DNA from: Podarcis raffonei
Lineage: Eukaryota > Chordata > Lepidosauria > Squamata > Lacertidae
Length of the DNA: 64,000 bases
Direction: 5' to 3'
NCBI RefSeq assembly: GCF_027172205.1
Contig: NC_070607.1
Location: 38,524,069 to 38,588,068 of the forward strand
Shown in pieces: positions 37,480-49,700 of this stretch (its first letter is position 1; every line of letters starts with the position of its first letter). The notes beneath the pieces are model-generated. The model had not been told where the DNA came from. It saw only the letters and a program-made list of their open reading frames with translations, and searched no databases. A program made the position numbers and the translations under genes.

Positions 37480-37545
37480 TTATTTATACTCCACCCATCT
37501 GGTTGGGTTTCCCCAGGCACTCTGGGTAGCTTACAGCACATATAA
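37431..37545 (-). mobile_element. LINE 3' tail with ATC microsatellite
   Basis: An ATC array (37440-37480) adjoins TTATTTATACTCCACCCATC and GGTTTCCCCAGGCACTCTGG, the same LINE-tail family as at 32822 and 44375 (inverted). The triplet run probably grew from the LINE's short 3' repeat. Confidence 0.65.
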
Positions 37546-39046
37546 AAACAGTAAAAAGTCAGACATTAAAAGCTTCCCCATCTTGTGATGCATGTCATCC
37601 TCTCATCCTTCTGTCTCCTTTCCAATGCTCATCAAATCACCCTGGGATCTCAGACACTAGCCTTAAGGCACAAGCCACCTGGACAAACCCGGTCAAAATG
37701 AATGGGAGTGGCTAAGAGCAGTCAAGTGCAAAAGCACACTGACTCAGGTTTTAAGGACAGAAAAAGTTGCCTTGGCTATCATATGGTGGAGAAGTGGGAA
37801 AGGACACCAAGAGTCTGGTATCATGGCTGGCTGATGGGTGGCAAATGCAAAGGTTGATATATATTCTGTGTTTGGGGCTTGTGTGGCTGGTAAATGCTGT
37901 ACCCAGATGTGTTATCCGGGCATCAGATTTTGAGGTGAAAGCAGAAAGAGGGCTGTGCCTCAGAGCACATGGGTTATATGAGGACAAGAAACAGACACAT
38001 GGAATAGTAAGAGAAATTATATTTTCTAACCAATAGTAGGGTCAGGAATAGCTAGTAAGTCATTATTAGATAGGGAAATATGTTGACAAGGGTACAGTGG
38101 AAGAAGCATGGATATCCTCAATTATGTTCTTGACCTGCTGAAGAAAAATGGTAGCAATGATGAAAATGTTTCTCACATATAGTGAGCTAATACTCCTTCA
38201 TTTATGCTCACTAATATATATGTTGATTTTTATATGGATGATATTATAAAAATAATAAGGCTGGACCTATGGCTGACATGATTTTAGACTGCTTTACACC
38301 AAAGTTGACTTCAGGTCAGTAAAACCCAACAACTTGATACCAAATATAGGGATTTTGCTGGAGTCACAGGGGCTGGAAGGTATTGTTGGAAGTTCGCCAC
38401 AGGTGCTCCATGTTTTATCACCTATGGAGCAAAAGATTGCAGAAGATGAAAACTGACTACCGGGTAATGTACTCAAAGTCAGAGGTTCCACGTTCCTCCA
38501 AACTTTTAAGTCTTTGGAACATCCCCCTAGTCAGCATACTACATTCTAACTAAGCTTAAGTACGTGCAATTGAAACAATCCCATGCTCTTCCCCTTTCTA
38601 TCTCTGCATTCATTTGCCTCCCCTTTCTCTGTCTTCACTTCATCAAGCATCCTGCACACATTATATGCCCAGGTATTAAAATAAATCACAACAGCAGCAG
38701 CACCACATTGGTGCTAAAGTGTGAGCACTTCATTTGTAGTCTTTATCTATAATGAAACACTTAAAAAAAACCCAACCAAGGCTTATGTAACCCACCATCA
38801 ATCTCTGCTCATCAATTTGTCAGTATTCACAGCCTCATAATACAGAACTTTGGGGGCTGTGATTCAGGCAGAGGACCCTTGACTATGAGAACATGCCACC
38901 CACTTATTAAACTGCACAGTTAATATGCAGGTGATCTCCTTCGTATTAAACTGTACAGGGTAGGGGGGTCTGGTTAATGGCTGGACATTTGATCCTATTG
39001 CAACAACAATATTGCTCTCAACCTTGATTACATTAGTGATCGTAGT

Positions 39047-39174
39047 TTAATCCAATTTCATGTGCTCAAGACTTGCAGACCACATTACTAGATCTTCCGC
39101 TTCCTTCTCCCATTGCTCCTCATCCTGGCTCCTGTTCTTAGACTCTCTTCCAGAAGTATTCTGTGATCCAGATG
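39047..39174 (-). CDS. UBE2U: UBE2U terminal coding exon and stop
   Basis: This 128-nt coding segment enters in phase 1 after an ATGAAAG acceptor and ends at TAA (39047-39049). It encodes a serine-rich start (SGSQNTSGRESKNRSQ) and an acidic end, EEQWEKEAEDLVMWSASLE. That end aligns with the human UBE2U C-terminus EEEVEDLISWTNTLN. The conserved EDL..W pattern makes this the true C-terminus. No clear polyadenylation signal was found in the next few hundred bases. Confidence 0.87.
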
Positions 39175-42100
39175 CTTTCATAGTAGGAATTATGCAAAAG
39201 GAAACAAGAGAATAAATGATTTTTTGTGTGTAAAACTGTAAGTAAATTGGAGCGCAACATTTGTGGTTTTTAAAAATTTTAAAAAGTGGTATACTATATT
39301 AACATATGTGCTAGATAATTTTTCTTATATTTCAAAGAACTCAAATGGTGTTTTAGTATATTAGGAGTAGGGTAGTTACTTTGAAGTGACTTTTTATGAT
39401 CATTTTGAGAAATAATATGCATATAATTATTTGTGTCTGGAAATATGGCTTAAGATGGTAGGACCTTTGATTTGGGTTAATATTTATTGTTTTAGGTATA
39501 AAATTTGTTTTGTGTATGCAAAAGTCCATCAGGTAGAGTGTATGCTCAAAATGTTTACATGTTGGGTTTTACAGAAAAAGTTAACACATTTTATAGAAAT
39601 CTGCCCACCATGCAGATAGTAGAAAAGAGGAAACCAGATATCTTTATGCTACAGAAGATATGATTAAAGGAGAGTACAATAACATTTTCCATATGTTGAA
39701 AATGTACTCACAGGGAAGATTGAGGTTCACCTTTGCCACTCATGCAAGGACAAGAGACAGCGTGGCAACAATGATTTAAGCCGCATATTATGGAAAGAAT
39801 CCTGTCTTGCATTTCTGGGCCATAGACCTGATTGCCTAGGGAGAATGTGAAATCATCCTCTGGAGGTGTTACAGGGAAGACTGATAAGCATTTGTCAGGG
39901 ATGGATCATTAAGTTTTGGGAAATATCTTCAATCTGGCAGATCAATCTTCTCTGTGATGGCGTACTGTTCCAAGCTAGCCCTCCAAGCATTAAGCCACCA
40001 CCTGGAAGGTCTTCATTTGAGGTTCCCATTGCAATCCAGAAAGGAATTGGAATGGCACTCTCCATGTTTGTGCAGCAGTAGTTTGGTGCAAAATAGGAGG
40101 ATTTTGTCCTAGTCCTAATAGGACCCCCCCCCAATGCTCTTCACAAAGAAGGAAGTGTGTAACACCTATACACCTTTTCATTCATCTAAATGACATGATC
40201 TTCAACAGTGAAAAGGGATGGCTACATTTTTATATAGTATATTATAAAATCAGTTTAGCTCTAAGCTGACAAGCAACAGTCCCAATTACTTCAGGGAAAG
40301 TTGGCTATTTCTTCCGCCTACACATGTCGCTTCAAAGAAAGTAAAAAACAAAAATCTTGGAGTCTGAGAAGTACCTGGAGATGGGCTTAGCAGAGGATGA
40401 TAACTTTTCTTGCTTTCTACCAATCTTTCTCTCTTTTGGTTTTTGATAAACTCAGAGATTAACAATCGATGCCTGAAATGATAAAGAACCAAAAAGGAAA
40501 TGAGCCCAGTTGAACGTAACTTGGGCCATGAACAGAAACATGGACTTGTTTGCTACAGTACCAGAAGTAAAGTCTTAGAAACCTAATTGATTTTCAGTTA
40601 ATCTTATCTGCAGCAGATGGCTTTCAGGTTAGGGCTCCAGAATAGTTCAAAGTTAATTCTTATCTGAAAAAATACTTCAGCATGCACAAAAACAAAACAG
40701 CTGGGGGCAATGCTGGTACAAGAGATTGCATTGCTTGACGTGAGTGGCCACAGCCTCCTCACCTCTGCCCAAACTCCTCCTCCTCCTAGCCACTAGTGCC
40801 ACCTTTTCCTTATCTTCTTCCTCTAGCCCCTGACATGGCCACCTACCCCACTTCCTTCTCCCCCCCCTTTATCATCCCCCCCCATGCTAATGGTGGAAAC
40901 ACTGGCATCCTCTCCACCTCCTCCCTACATTGCTCTGAGGAAGGGCCAAGGGGTCTTTTCTCAGAGCAAGGCATTCTGGGCAAGGTGACTGGGAGAGCCC
41001 CTGCACCACCACTGCTGCTTTGCTGCTGCGCCTAGATGTTGTACTTAAACCCACAAGGCAAGCAGAGGTCTTGGGAGCACCCATTTGCCACCCCCAGCTG
41101 AATGCTGCAATTGTTTCAGCTTGCCTCATGAAAATGTGGGCAGGTCCTGACTGAGGCTTTGCTCTTCAAGATATTTAGCACTTTACCCAACTTTCAGCAA
41201 GATAACAAAGCAGGTTCTTATCTGCTAAGCATGAAAGAGACCCTTTGAAGTAGGATTGGCAGGATAACCCACATTCCCAGGCATGCACTTACGGACTCCT
41301 GCGGACAAGAATGCGTGTGCCTTGGCACCTCACATGCTCTCACTCACAACAGCAAACGCAATTCCCAGAATTCATTTATTTTAAATGCTCTGCTCATATT
41401 GCTTCTTTGCATTTTGCGCCATTGTTTTCAGAGCAATAAACATTATTAACAAGATGTTTTTTGCTATACCAATTGCAGTTGTTCACACCGGAATCTGAGC
41501 AACGGGCAGCATGCGATGTAAAGTTGAATACTTGAACACTGTATATATTCCAGTGGAATAACTCTAGTTATCTGCCTTGGCTGTGGCAGAGGGAAATATG
41601 CACCAGATGTAGTCAGCATGGTGCCCTCCAGATGCTCTGCAGATGGACTACAACTCACATCAGCTCCAGCCAGTATGAACAATAGTCAGGACCAATGGGA
41701 GTTGCTGCCCACAACATCTGTAGGGCATTTTGGCTATCCTTTAGCTGACTGTTGCAGCTAAAACAGACCTAACCTTGGAAAGAAATATTACAGCCCTGTA
41801 ATATTAGAAAAGCTATACCCTTACACATCACAACAATATAGAAGAGTGGTAACATTAAAAAGACTAGACAAAACATGGAAAATGACACTTTGAAATCCAA
41901 TCAGATCTCCCACAACATGTGTTTTTTGGTCCTTAAAAAGTAGATATGATGAATTATTCAGTTATCATTATTTTTTTGCCTACCCACACAACCATACGGG
42001 TGGATTGCTCAGAGTACCAATACAGCCACAATGAAAGCAAATTTAAATCAATACCACCCCCCAAATTCTGGAACCACGTTTACCCTTTCCTTAAAATTAG

Positions 42101-45100
42101 ACAACATTACTAGATGCTCTCCAGTGCTACAGAGAGGGGCAAAGAGATCTTTCAATGGAAATATACTTTTAAAAAAAGTTAGCAAGAACTTAATTATTTA
42201 CAGAGCAATGCTGCAATGGGGAGGGGTCAACCTTGAATTTTTCACTCTTTTAAATGGGTCACATAAACGCTTTAGCAGTATTAGTCTTACAGGTTCCTCC
42301 CTTATTTTTTTTAAATGTAAAAGTATTGTTCAGGCATAGAGAGGGGATTGAGTCTTGTGACACTGTTAAACAGATGTCTAGGACAATCACAAAAGTTAAC
42401 ACACATACACTAAATTCATATATTTTGACTTCAGTGGTTTCTGGTGGGAGAAAATCTGTTTTGTCTGGTGTGATTTGTGGTTTGCTTGCCACCATAACTC
42501 AAATTCTACTTCCTGACAATGCATAATCTAGAAGGAAATCAACCCAAGAGCCCCTTGATCTTCTGAAAAATGAAAAGTCTGTATAAGCTCTTGATTTATC
42601 CATTCTCCTGCACCCACTGACAAAATGGGGGGGGGTGGCTTTCAAGTACAGTGGTACCTCAGGTTAAGTACTTAATTCGTTCCGGAGGTCCGTACTTAAC
42701 CTGAAACTGTTCTTAACCTGAAGCACCACTTTAGCTAATGGGGCCTCCTGCTGCTGCTGTGCTGCCGGAGCACGATTTCTGTTCTCATCCTGAAGCAAAG
42801 TTCTTAACCTGAAGCACTATTTCTGGGTTAGCGGAGTCTGTAACCTGAAGCGTGTGTAACCCGAAGTACCACTGTAAATGTAAACTTAATTTGGTTAAAT
42901 GAATTCTCCTTTCAGCCACATGGGGGCATAAATGGTTTAGATTTCCACAAAGAATTGCAGGGGGCGTTTCTTAAAAATGTACTACATGCTCAAAGTGTTT
43001 CAATGATCATTAAGCTGGTAAAAACCCTGTGCTCTCTCTCAATCTGTTAATTGAATCTGAGGCACCCTTCCCAATATTTTAAAAAAAATCATCTTCATAT
43101 GTACCTTTCTCGCTATTATTTGCCACTGCTGTTTTATACAAATAGTTACAAACTCCATTGCCTGGTGCATATGGATAAATCAAGGGGAAAAGAACAAAAT
43201 CTAAGCCTCACTTCGCTGCAACAAGAAAGAATTTAGTTTAATGTCCTAATCACCACCCATTCCCCAAAGTATCACCAATTGGAGCCAACTAACTTTGCCC
43301 CACAGTACTCAATGGGAGCTTATTAAAAAATGAGCCCACAGTTCCTTGTAAAACCCTATTCAGCATTTCTTGTTGCTGCTATGACCATGGGGCAGAAGCT
43401 GACATATATATGTGATATACTTCCTTGCGGAAAGTCCAGTTGCCTAACATAGGACCTTCTAAACTTGCAAAAGCTGCTCATGAATGTCACCTGCAGAATG
43501 TCAGAACACATGACAACACACTAGTGTTCTGGGGATATTACCCAGTCACTGCAGGAGATATCCCAGAAAAAAGAAATGTTTAGGATCAATTACTATGGCT
43601 ACGAAGCATTTTGGTGCATAATGTTGCTTACTAGGTCTAGCAAAATGAGAGATGTGATGTCAAAAAGGGAGCAGTTTTTGTAAGTGAAACTAGTAACTAC
43701 TTTGAAGCTTTTTATTTCCAAACAACTCATTTTAATTGCAGAATTCAGAAGAGCTCTGTACATAGCAGAAGCTTGCATTCTGCAGCAGAGAGACTAGTTC
43801 TGTAATAAGCATTGCCCTAAGTACTTTATGAAGTATCAGTGTGTGAAATCCGATGACCACTTAACATGTGCTTATCAACTTAAACCCACCCCCACCCCGC
43901 AAGGCAACTGTAATTGCACTGAGAGACAGTAATCTATAGGCTCCAACTATTTAGTGAGCTGAATGGTATTCTCATCCTGCCCAACAGCTATGGAAAGTCC
44001 ACCAATGGCAAGGCTAAGCACACAGGGCCTCCAGAAAATGAGGGCCTTCAGACAACTGTTTATTTACATCCTTCAAGCTGCTACAGGCAAAGTTTGCAGT
44101 GGTGCCCACAAAATAGGTGGCTGACCATTCTCACCACAGTTTGTAGGAACAAATGCTACATAAAAACAGACTTATGTGCTGTTTTAAAATGTTTTATGAA
44201 TTCAGCTTTAATCACAGAGATAAAATTACTGGTATATTTAGCAGAGCTGAAATTATGACTATCACTCTGCTCTTTTCTTCCTATCCAAATTTACATGTTA
44301 AAAGAGAAACTGCAAATGTTCAAACTTACTGTTCCCAACCCTAACCCTGCGGAAAGCCATCTAATTAGACTTTAATTTGATTTCGACCTGTTTTTAGGAG
44401 GTAATTTAATTATTGTTTGATTTTATACCAATGTTATATATCTGATGTTAGCCGCCCTGAGCCCGACTTTGGCTGGGGAGGGTGGGATATAAATAAAAGT
44501 TTGTTGTTGTTGTTATTATTATTTATTGTTTTGCACAGAGGAAACAGCACAAATCCAGGGCCACGTGCACGAGTATGTATTTGGGGAAATTCCCATTTCT
44601 GCATGTTAAGATGTGATCTTAATTGTCAGGGGAGTGCCTTATGTTCCTAAAAAAATATAAATCTAAAATCTTATTATATACATTATACACAAAATATTGT
44701 ATAAAATTAATATAGTCAATATACTAGCAAAACACTCAAAATACATGCTTGAGTGCTTCATCCTTGAGCAGAGCTTACTTAGAAGCCTGTACTGAATTAT
44801 TGCTTTTAAGCACTTAGCTCAAGATGCCTATGACATATCTCTGCTCATGCTGAAGTGCTCCTCAGGCAGCCAATGCCACCTCAAGGCATTTCCTGCCTGA
44901 AGCGGAACCCAATTGGCACCTCCCTGCAAAAGACAACATTCTAAGATGCCTTGCTACACCATTCAGACGCCAATCTCTGCCTTCAGGTATGGCTTTATGC
45001 TGCGACACAACAGGGTCAGGCACGCAGACAACTTTTTCACTACAAGCAAAACTGGATTGCTGCCGTCCTCATCTGGACACGCAATAGTTAGGGGAATCAG

Positions 45101-46683
45101 CTTTTTGCCAACCAAAAGAAGCAACAGATAAAAAGGAGACCAGATTGGAAAGTGTCTGTCTCCTACCGCCAGATGGCAGTGGGAGGTGGCCATTTCACTC
45201 AGGCAAATTCAAACGGGTGGGGGGTTCATAGCAAGTTTCTTTCATGTTCCTATGAAGTTAACATGAGAAAGCTGCTCTGATTCACAGCAAATGCTGCTTT
45301 CTCAAACAGCTCCAGCCTGTTCATGCTGCATTTTTTTAAAAGTAAAAAATGGACAGATGGGTCAAAAAGGACGTTCTCAGTTTTTTGGAATGTTTTCTTG
45401 GGTCACGTAGGATGCTGTGGTGCTACATAATGAAGCAATTATCAAATGCATAACACAAAGAACTTCTGTTAAGGGAAATAAAACAAGGAAGTTGTGTCAA
45501 AGAAAAATTAACCCTATATTCCTCGAGTTTCTTCAGAAAGAAAAATAAACTCATTTAGTCCCATAGTTTGCTTTCCTTCAATTTGAACTTCAAATTAGAT
45601 ATTCATAGAGTTTCTGTGAGTTTGTGGGCAAAACTATCTGGTGAAGTGCCTTTTCCTGCCCTGTATATATAAACATATATATGAAATAATTAGTTGCAAT
45701 CTTCTTCAGCATGTTTCAAAACATACATTAAATACATAGTGCAAGTCAGGTAAAATAGATTCTTCCATATGGGTATAATCTATTCTATAACCTTTAGACA
45801 TTATAATCAGACTGACTGATTATTTGCTCTGGGGTCAGAGGGACAGGGGTGCACATGCTTCTCTGTCCCCAGAGCAAGTCCCAAATAAAATGGAATGATT
45901 GGCCTTTATAAGGATGAGGACGCACTCCCCACAGCATTCTGTTCTCACGGTGGCCAACCAGATGCACATAGACCACAAACAGGACATGAGTATTATATCC
46001 CCAGTACCTAGTATCAGAGGCATACTGGAAATTCAAGCCTCTTCTCCCAATCCCAAACAGACATAAAGAAGAAGAGAAGATTTTAAATCTATTTAGGAGG
46101 CAACAGCCACACACATTGGATAAAACAATAAAGAGAATTGTCCCCAAAACTAATTCTGAGTCAAACATGTCATTTCAGTTTTCTTTTTGCTTTTACTATT
46201 GTCAAAAGGTGCCTATATTTTCAGTGAGTTTTCAGCAGCCGCTTGACATGAAGGAACCCTACCCTAAGAGTCTAACTAGGGTGACATGGACTAATGAAAG
46301 GGTTTACAGAAAGAAATTATAAGGAGACCCTGTCAAGGTTTTGCTCATTTGGACAGACAAGTTCAAGGATTGCTGAGCTCCCTTGCTCCCAAGGCTCAGG
46401 AGCTGCCTCGAGATGTGCTGTAACTTAAGAACTCAATAGTTCCCTAGAACAATTAGCACCTAGGACTGGGATGAAAATAGAAATGAAATTTTGAAGAGCA
46501 GTTAAAAACTTACAGCTCATGCATATCCATAATCTCCTTTTATATTTTGACCCAGAGAAGACCTCTCAAGAAAACAATGCTGAATTCATAATACACCTGA
46601 GCATTATAAGCGAGACAAATTTGCATTCTGAACAACAGCATTATGAACTTTTGGGAACCCCTGCTTCAAACACACCAGAAGTT

Positions 46684-46734
<51 letters not shown>

Positions 46735-49700
46735 GCTGTTAAACTTTCACAAAAGAGACAGGTGAACTCATTGCTGATGGAGACCTTACACCGTATTATT
46801 ATTATTGCTACATGATTACTTGACCCTGTGGCTTCATAGTTCAAAGCATGCATTTTGATTTACTGCGGATACCCTCACAAAGACATTTTGCATATATAAT
46901 CACTATAACACCAAGACCCCAAATTTGGCACCATATTTTGCTGCTGCTTCTAGATGTGCACAATTTGAATTTTCATAAGATACCTACGTAAGACTATCCC
47001 ATTGTCCTTTGTCCACATTTTCTGCCCTCCATCCATAGCGGTTTCCTATGAAGTTTGGGTCTTCAAACACTAGAAAGATAATTGCCAACAGTTTCAACAG
47101 GAGAACAATTATGTTTAGTGGAAACAATAAGGGTCTGAACGACAAGCCTGATCCTTAAACATACTATGCCTTTCAGCATAGTATGAAAGCTGAAGGAATG
47201 CTAATGGAAAACTTCAACGAGCAACATGAACCCTAAATAAAATCCTATATACAAAAGTGAAGTTAAGACATGTTTCATGGTTTCTTCTATGGGTGTTTCT
47301 GCCAGATGACATTAGGAAGACAGCAACCAGGAAAACGACCTTCTCAGTGTTTGTGTCCCACTTGTAGAATAACTGAGCCACCAGCCTTTTATTATTCAGG
47401 AGACAGGGTATAACCAATTTTCATAGACACTGGTGACTTCTATGCCTTGCTGTATTACTGCTGCTATTTTAAATTCTAACTTATTATTAGAATTGTTCTG
47501 TGTACACGTTTTTTGTTTTCAAAAATTCTGTTTGGGGGAATGGCAAACTGGTCCCCTATCTACCAGCCCATCCACCAGCCCTGCTGCTGCTGCATCAGAG
47601 CAGCAAGAAGCTTCAGTACAACCCCCTCTTCCCCCTGCCATGCTCTGAGGAAGAGCAAAGGCATTTTGAAAAAGGTGACTGGGAGAATGCCTGTGCTGCC
47701 ATTGATTGGCAGCAACAGCTAGAAATTCTGTTTAAACTTAAGCGTAGGTGCCAACTCCCTGGGGCCCTGGGTGTCCAAGCACCCACAAAATTCCCTATGA
47801 AGGGACTGGGCACCCACAAATTCCAGTGGCAGGGCCATGCACACTGCATGGCACCCACAGCCCCGGGCATCCATGGTCGCGGGGCCAAGCTGGCACTCCT
47901 GAAGTTAAGTTTAATGTAACTAGTTGAGGCAAGGAAGGGGTAACAGTGGCAGCAGCAGAAGGGAAAGGAGGAGGGGAACTGACAGCAGAGGTAGAGGAAA
48001 TGGGGGGGGCAGGATGATGGCCACTGTCTGCCTCAGGTGACACAATGTAGTGCACCAGTCTTGCTCCTACATATCACTTGAGCATTTCAAGAGCACACGG
48101 TGGGTGAAAAATATCAATCATGTGGTACTGGCACATACATGCAACTACTTTAAAAAGAAGGTAGCTACGTTTGTCCATAACAAAAAAAGCAACTGCTTCA
48201 GAAGCTACTGTATTATAATACCTTTAATAGGACTAACCAAAATCTTACAAAGTCATGAGCCAGCTTTCCTTCAAAAATTTCCTTAGTGTATGGAATTGCT
48301 CCTGAAAGTTTGTGCAACCTGACTTAAAACTGCAGCTGCCGTACTGGGAGGTCATGAGAATGAGCCCTTGCACTTACTCAAATCTAGCACAAGATCAGAA
48401 TCAGGCTTGCTATCTTTAGTTTTTGCTAAACCAAAAGCATCAGCTTACCTGGGCTTTTAAACTCTTCTGCAGCTTTTGATGTGGCCAATTTATACCATGT
48501 CCAGTAATATTCTTCATACGATATGGATGTAACATATCTGAAAACATACATTTGGGAGAAGGATGAGTTTTCAGAGAGGATTATGCAATTAGCTATCTGA
48601 CACAAGTTTTCTGGCAGAATGTTCTACAAAGCAACAGAATCAGCAAGAAAATGAAAAAGAAAGGAGGCTTGAAAGGACCACATTTCTTACTACTCACTTT
48701 CCACACAAAGACAAACAGTATGACTTTAAGGAAACACAAGCCTACATATTTGCACCCAGTTTGAGTGAGCTGGATTGGTTATTTCCCAAATCCCTTTGTA
48801 TGAATCACCTGCCCCAAAACTAAGAAAAATGACCTTATAACTTGCTTAGGACAACATCAAGAGAAATAAGCCTTAAAAATTCATATTAGGGATGTGTTTA
48901 GCAAAGTAAGTTCACATATGAACCAACCATTTTTTCCTCAATTTTTTTCCTCTCTACACAACTCACAAACCTCCATGTGAATCAGGCTGCTAGCAATCCA
49001 GACTTAAAAAAAAAAAGTGGTAGCATTTTTAAAATTTTGCAGGATGGCAATATCTATGGAAAATCTGATTCATATTCCTGCTTCTCAACATGATCCTGTT
49101 TGTAGAAAGAGATCACATAAAAAAAGAAAAGCAGTTAACTTCCATCTGTGATCTGGTCTTTGTTTTTTTCAAAAAATCTAACACAATAAATACTGAATTC
49201 GTCTTAAATCAGAAACAATGGAAAGGATGTATTTTGAGTCATAGAACAGAACCAGTGTTGGAAAGGACCTTGGAGGCAATTTAGTCCAGCCACTTGCTCA
49301 ATGCAGGATCCGTAATGGAGAATCTGTAATGCAGCATACAACCGAAGCTTCCCTGAGAGATGGCAGTCCAGTTTCTGTAAAGTGATGGACAGCCCACATG
49401 AAGTAGATGGTGCCACAAGATCAGGGCCAGCCTTACCGTTAGGCAAACTGAGGCAATCACCTCAGAAATGAGCATGGGAGGGGCAAGTTAGCATCCCACA
49501 GGCCTACCTAGATTTCCCCCCCACCCCCTGCTTTGCTGAATTAAGGACCAAGAAGGTTCTTCCACAGAATGAAACATTCTGGGTGCAATGGCTGTGAGAT
49601 TGCCTGTGCTTTCTCTGTGAGTTGTTGTAGTGGTGATGATGCCAAAAATTAGTGTGGGAGGGGGAGTTTATAAAGATACTGAAACTTTACATTTTCATCC

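Larger units (their letters stand above)
7291..39046. other. Intergenic region between CACHD1 and UBE2U
   Basis: Apart from the repeats and the GTF2H5 retrocopy listed separately, no coding exon or RNA gene was recognised across about 32 kb. Stretches with nothing identifiable include about 7600-8900, 9450-11100, 16900-19900, 22100-22830, 23200-24900, 28100-28950, 30100-32300 and 34450-36300. These are AT-rich single-copy or very old repeat DNA. Short AATTA/TAAT-rich runs near 18050-18200 could be conserved regulatory sequence, but this cannot be judged without an alignment. Confidence 0.6.

Noticed and set aside
43093-43170. Exon-like segment with an AGAAAG|GTACAT donor in the UBE2U intron
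   Set aside because: Neither phase fits both neighbours, and the peptide does not resemble any UBE2U part.
45794-46168. 124-codon minus-strand frame
   Set aside because: No domain or family resemblance, and no splice sites or phase consistent with UBE2U. It is probably a chance frame.
47214-47417. Frame with QLFYKWDTNTEK, resembling the human UBE2U QYYKWKK segment
   Set aside because: It is in the right interval, but the nearest acceptor gives the wrong phase for joining to 48449, and no good donor follows. The similarity is only a few residues.
47500-47919. 139-codon plus-strand frame
   Set aside because: It lies in a dispersed GC-rich repeat that has a second copy at 40780-41100.
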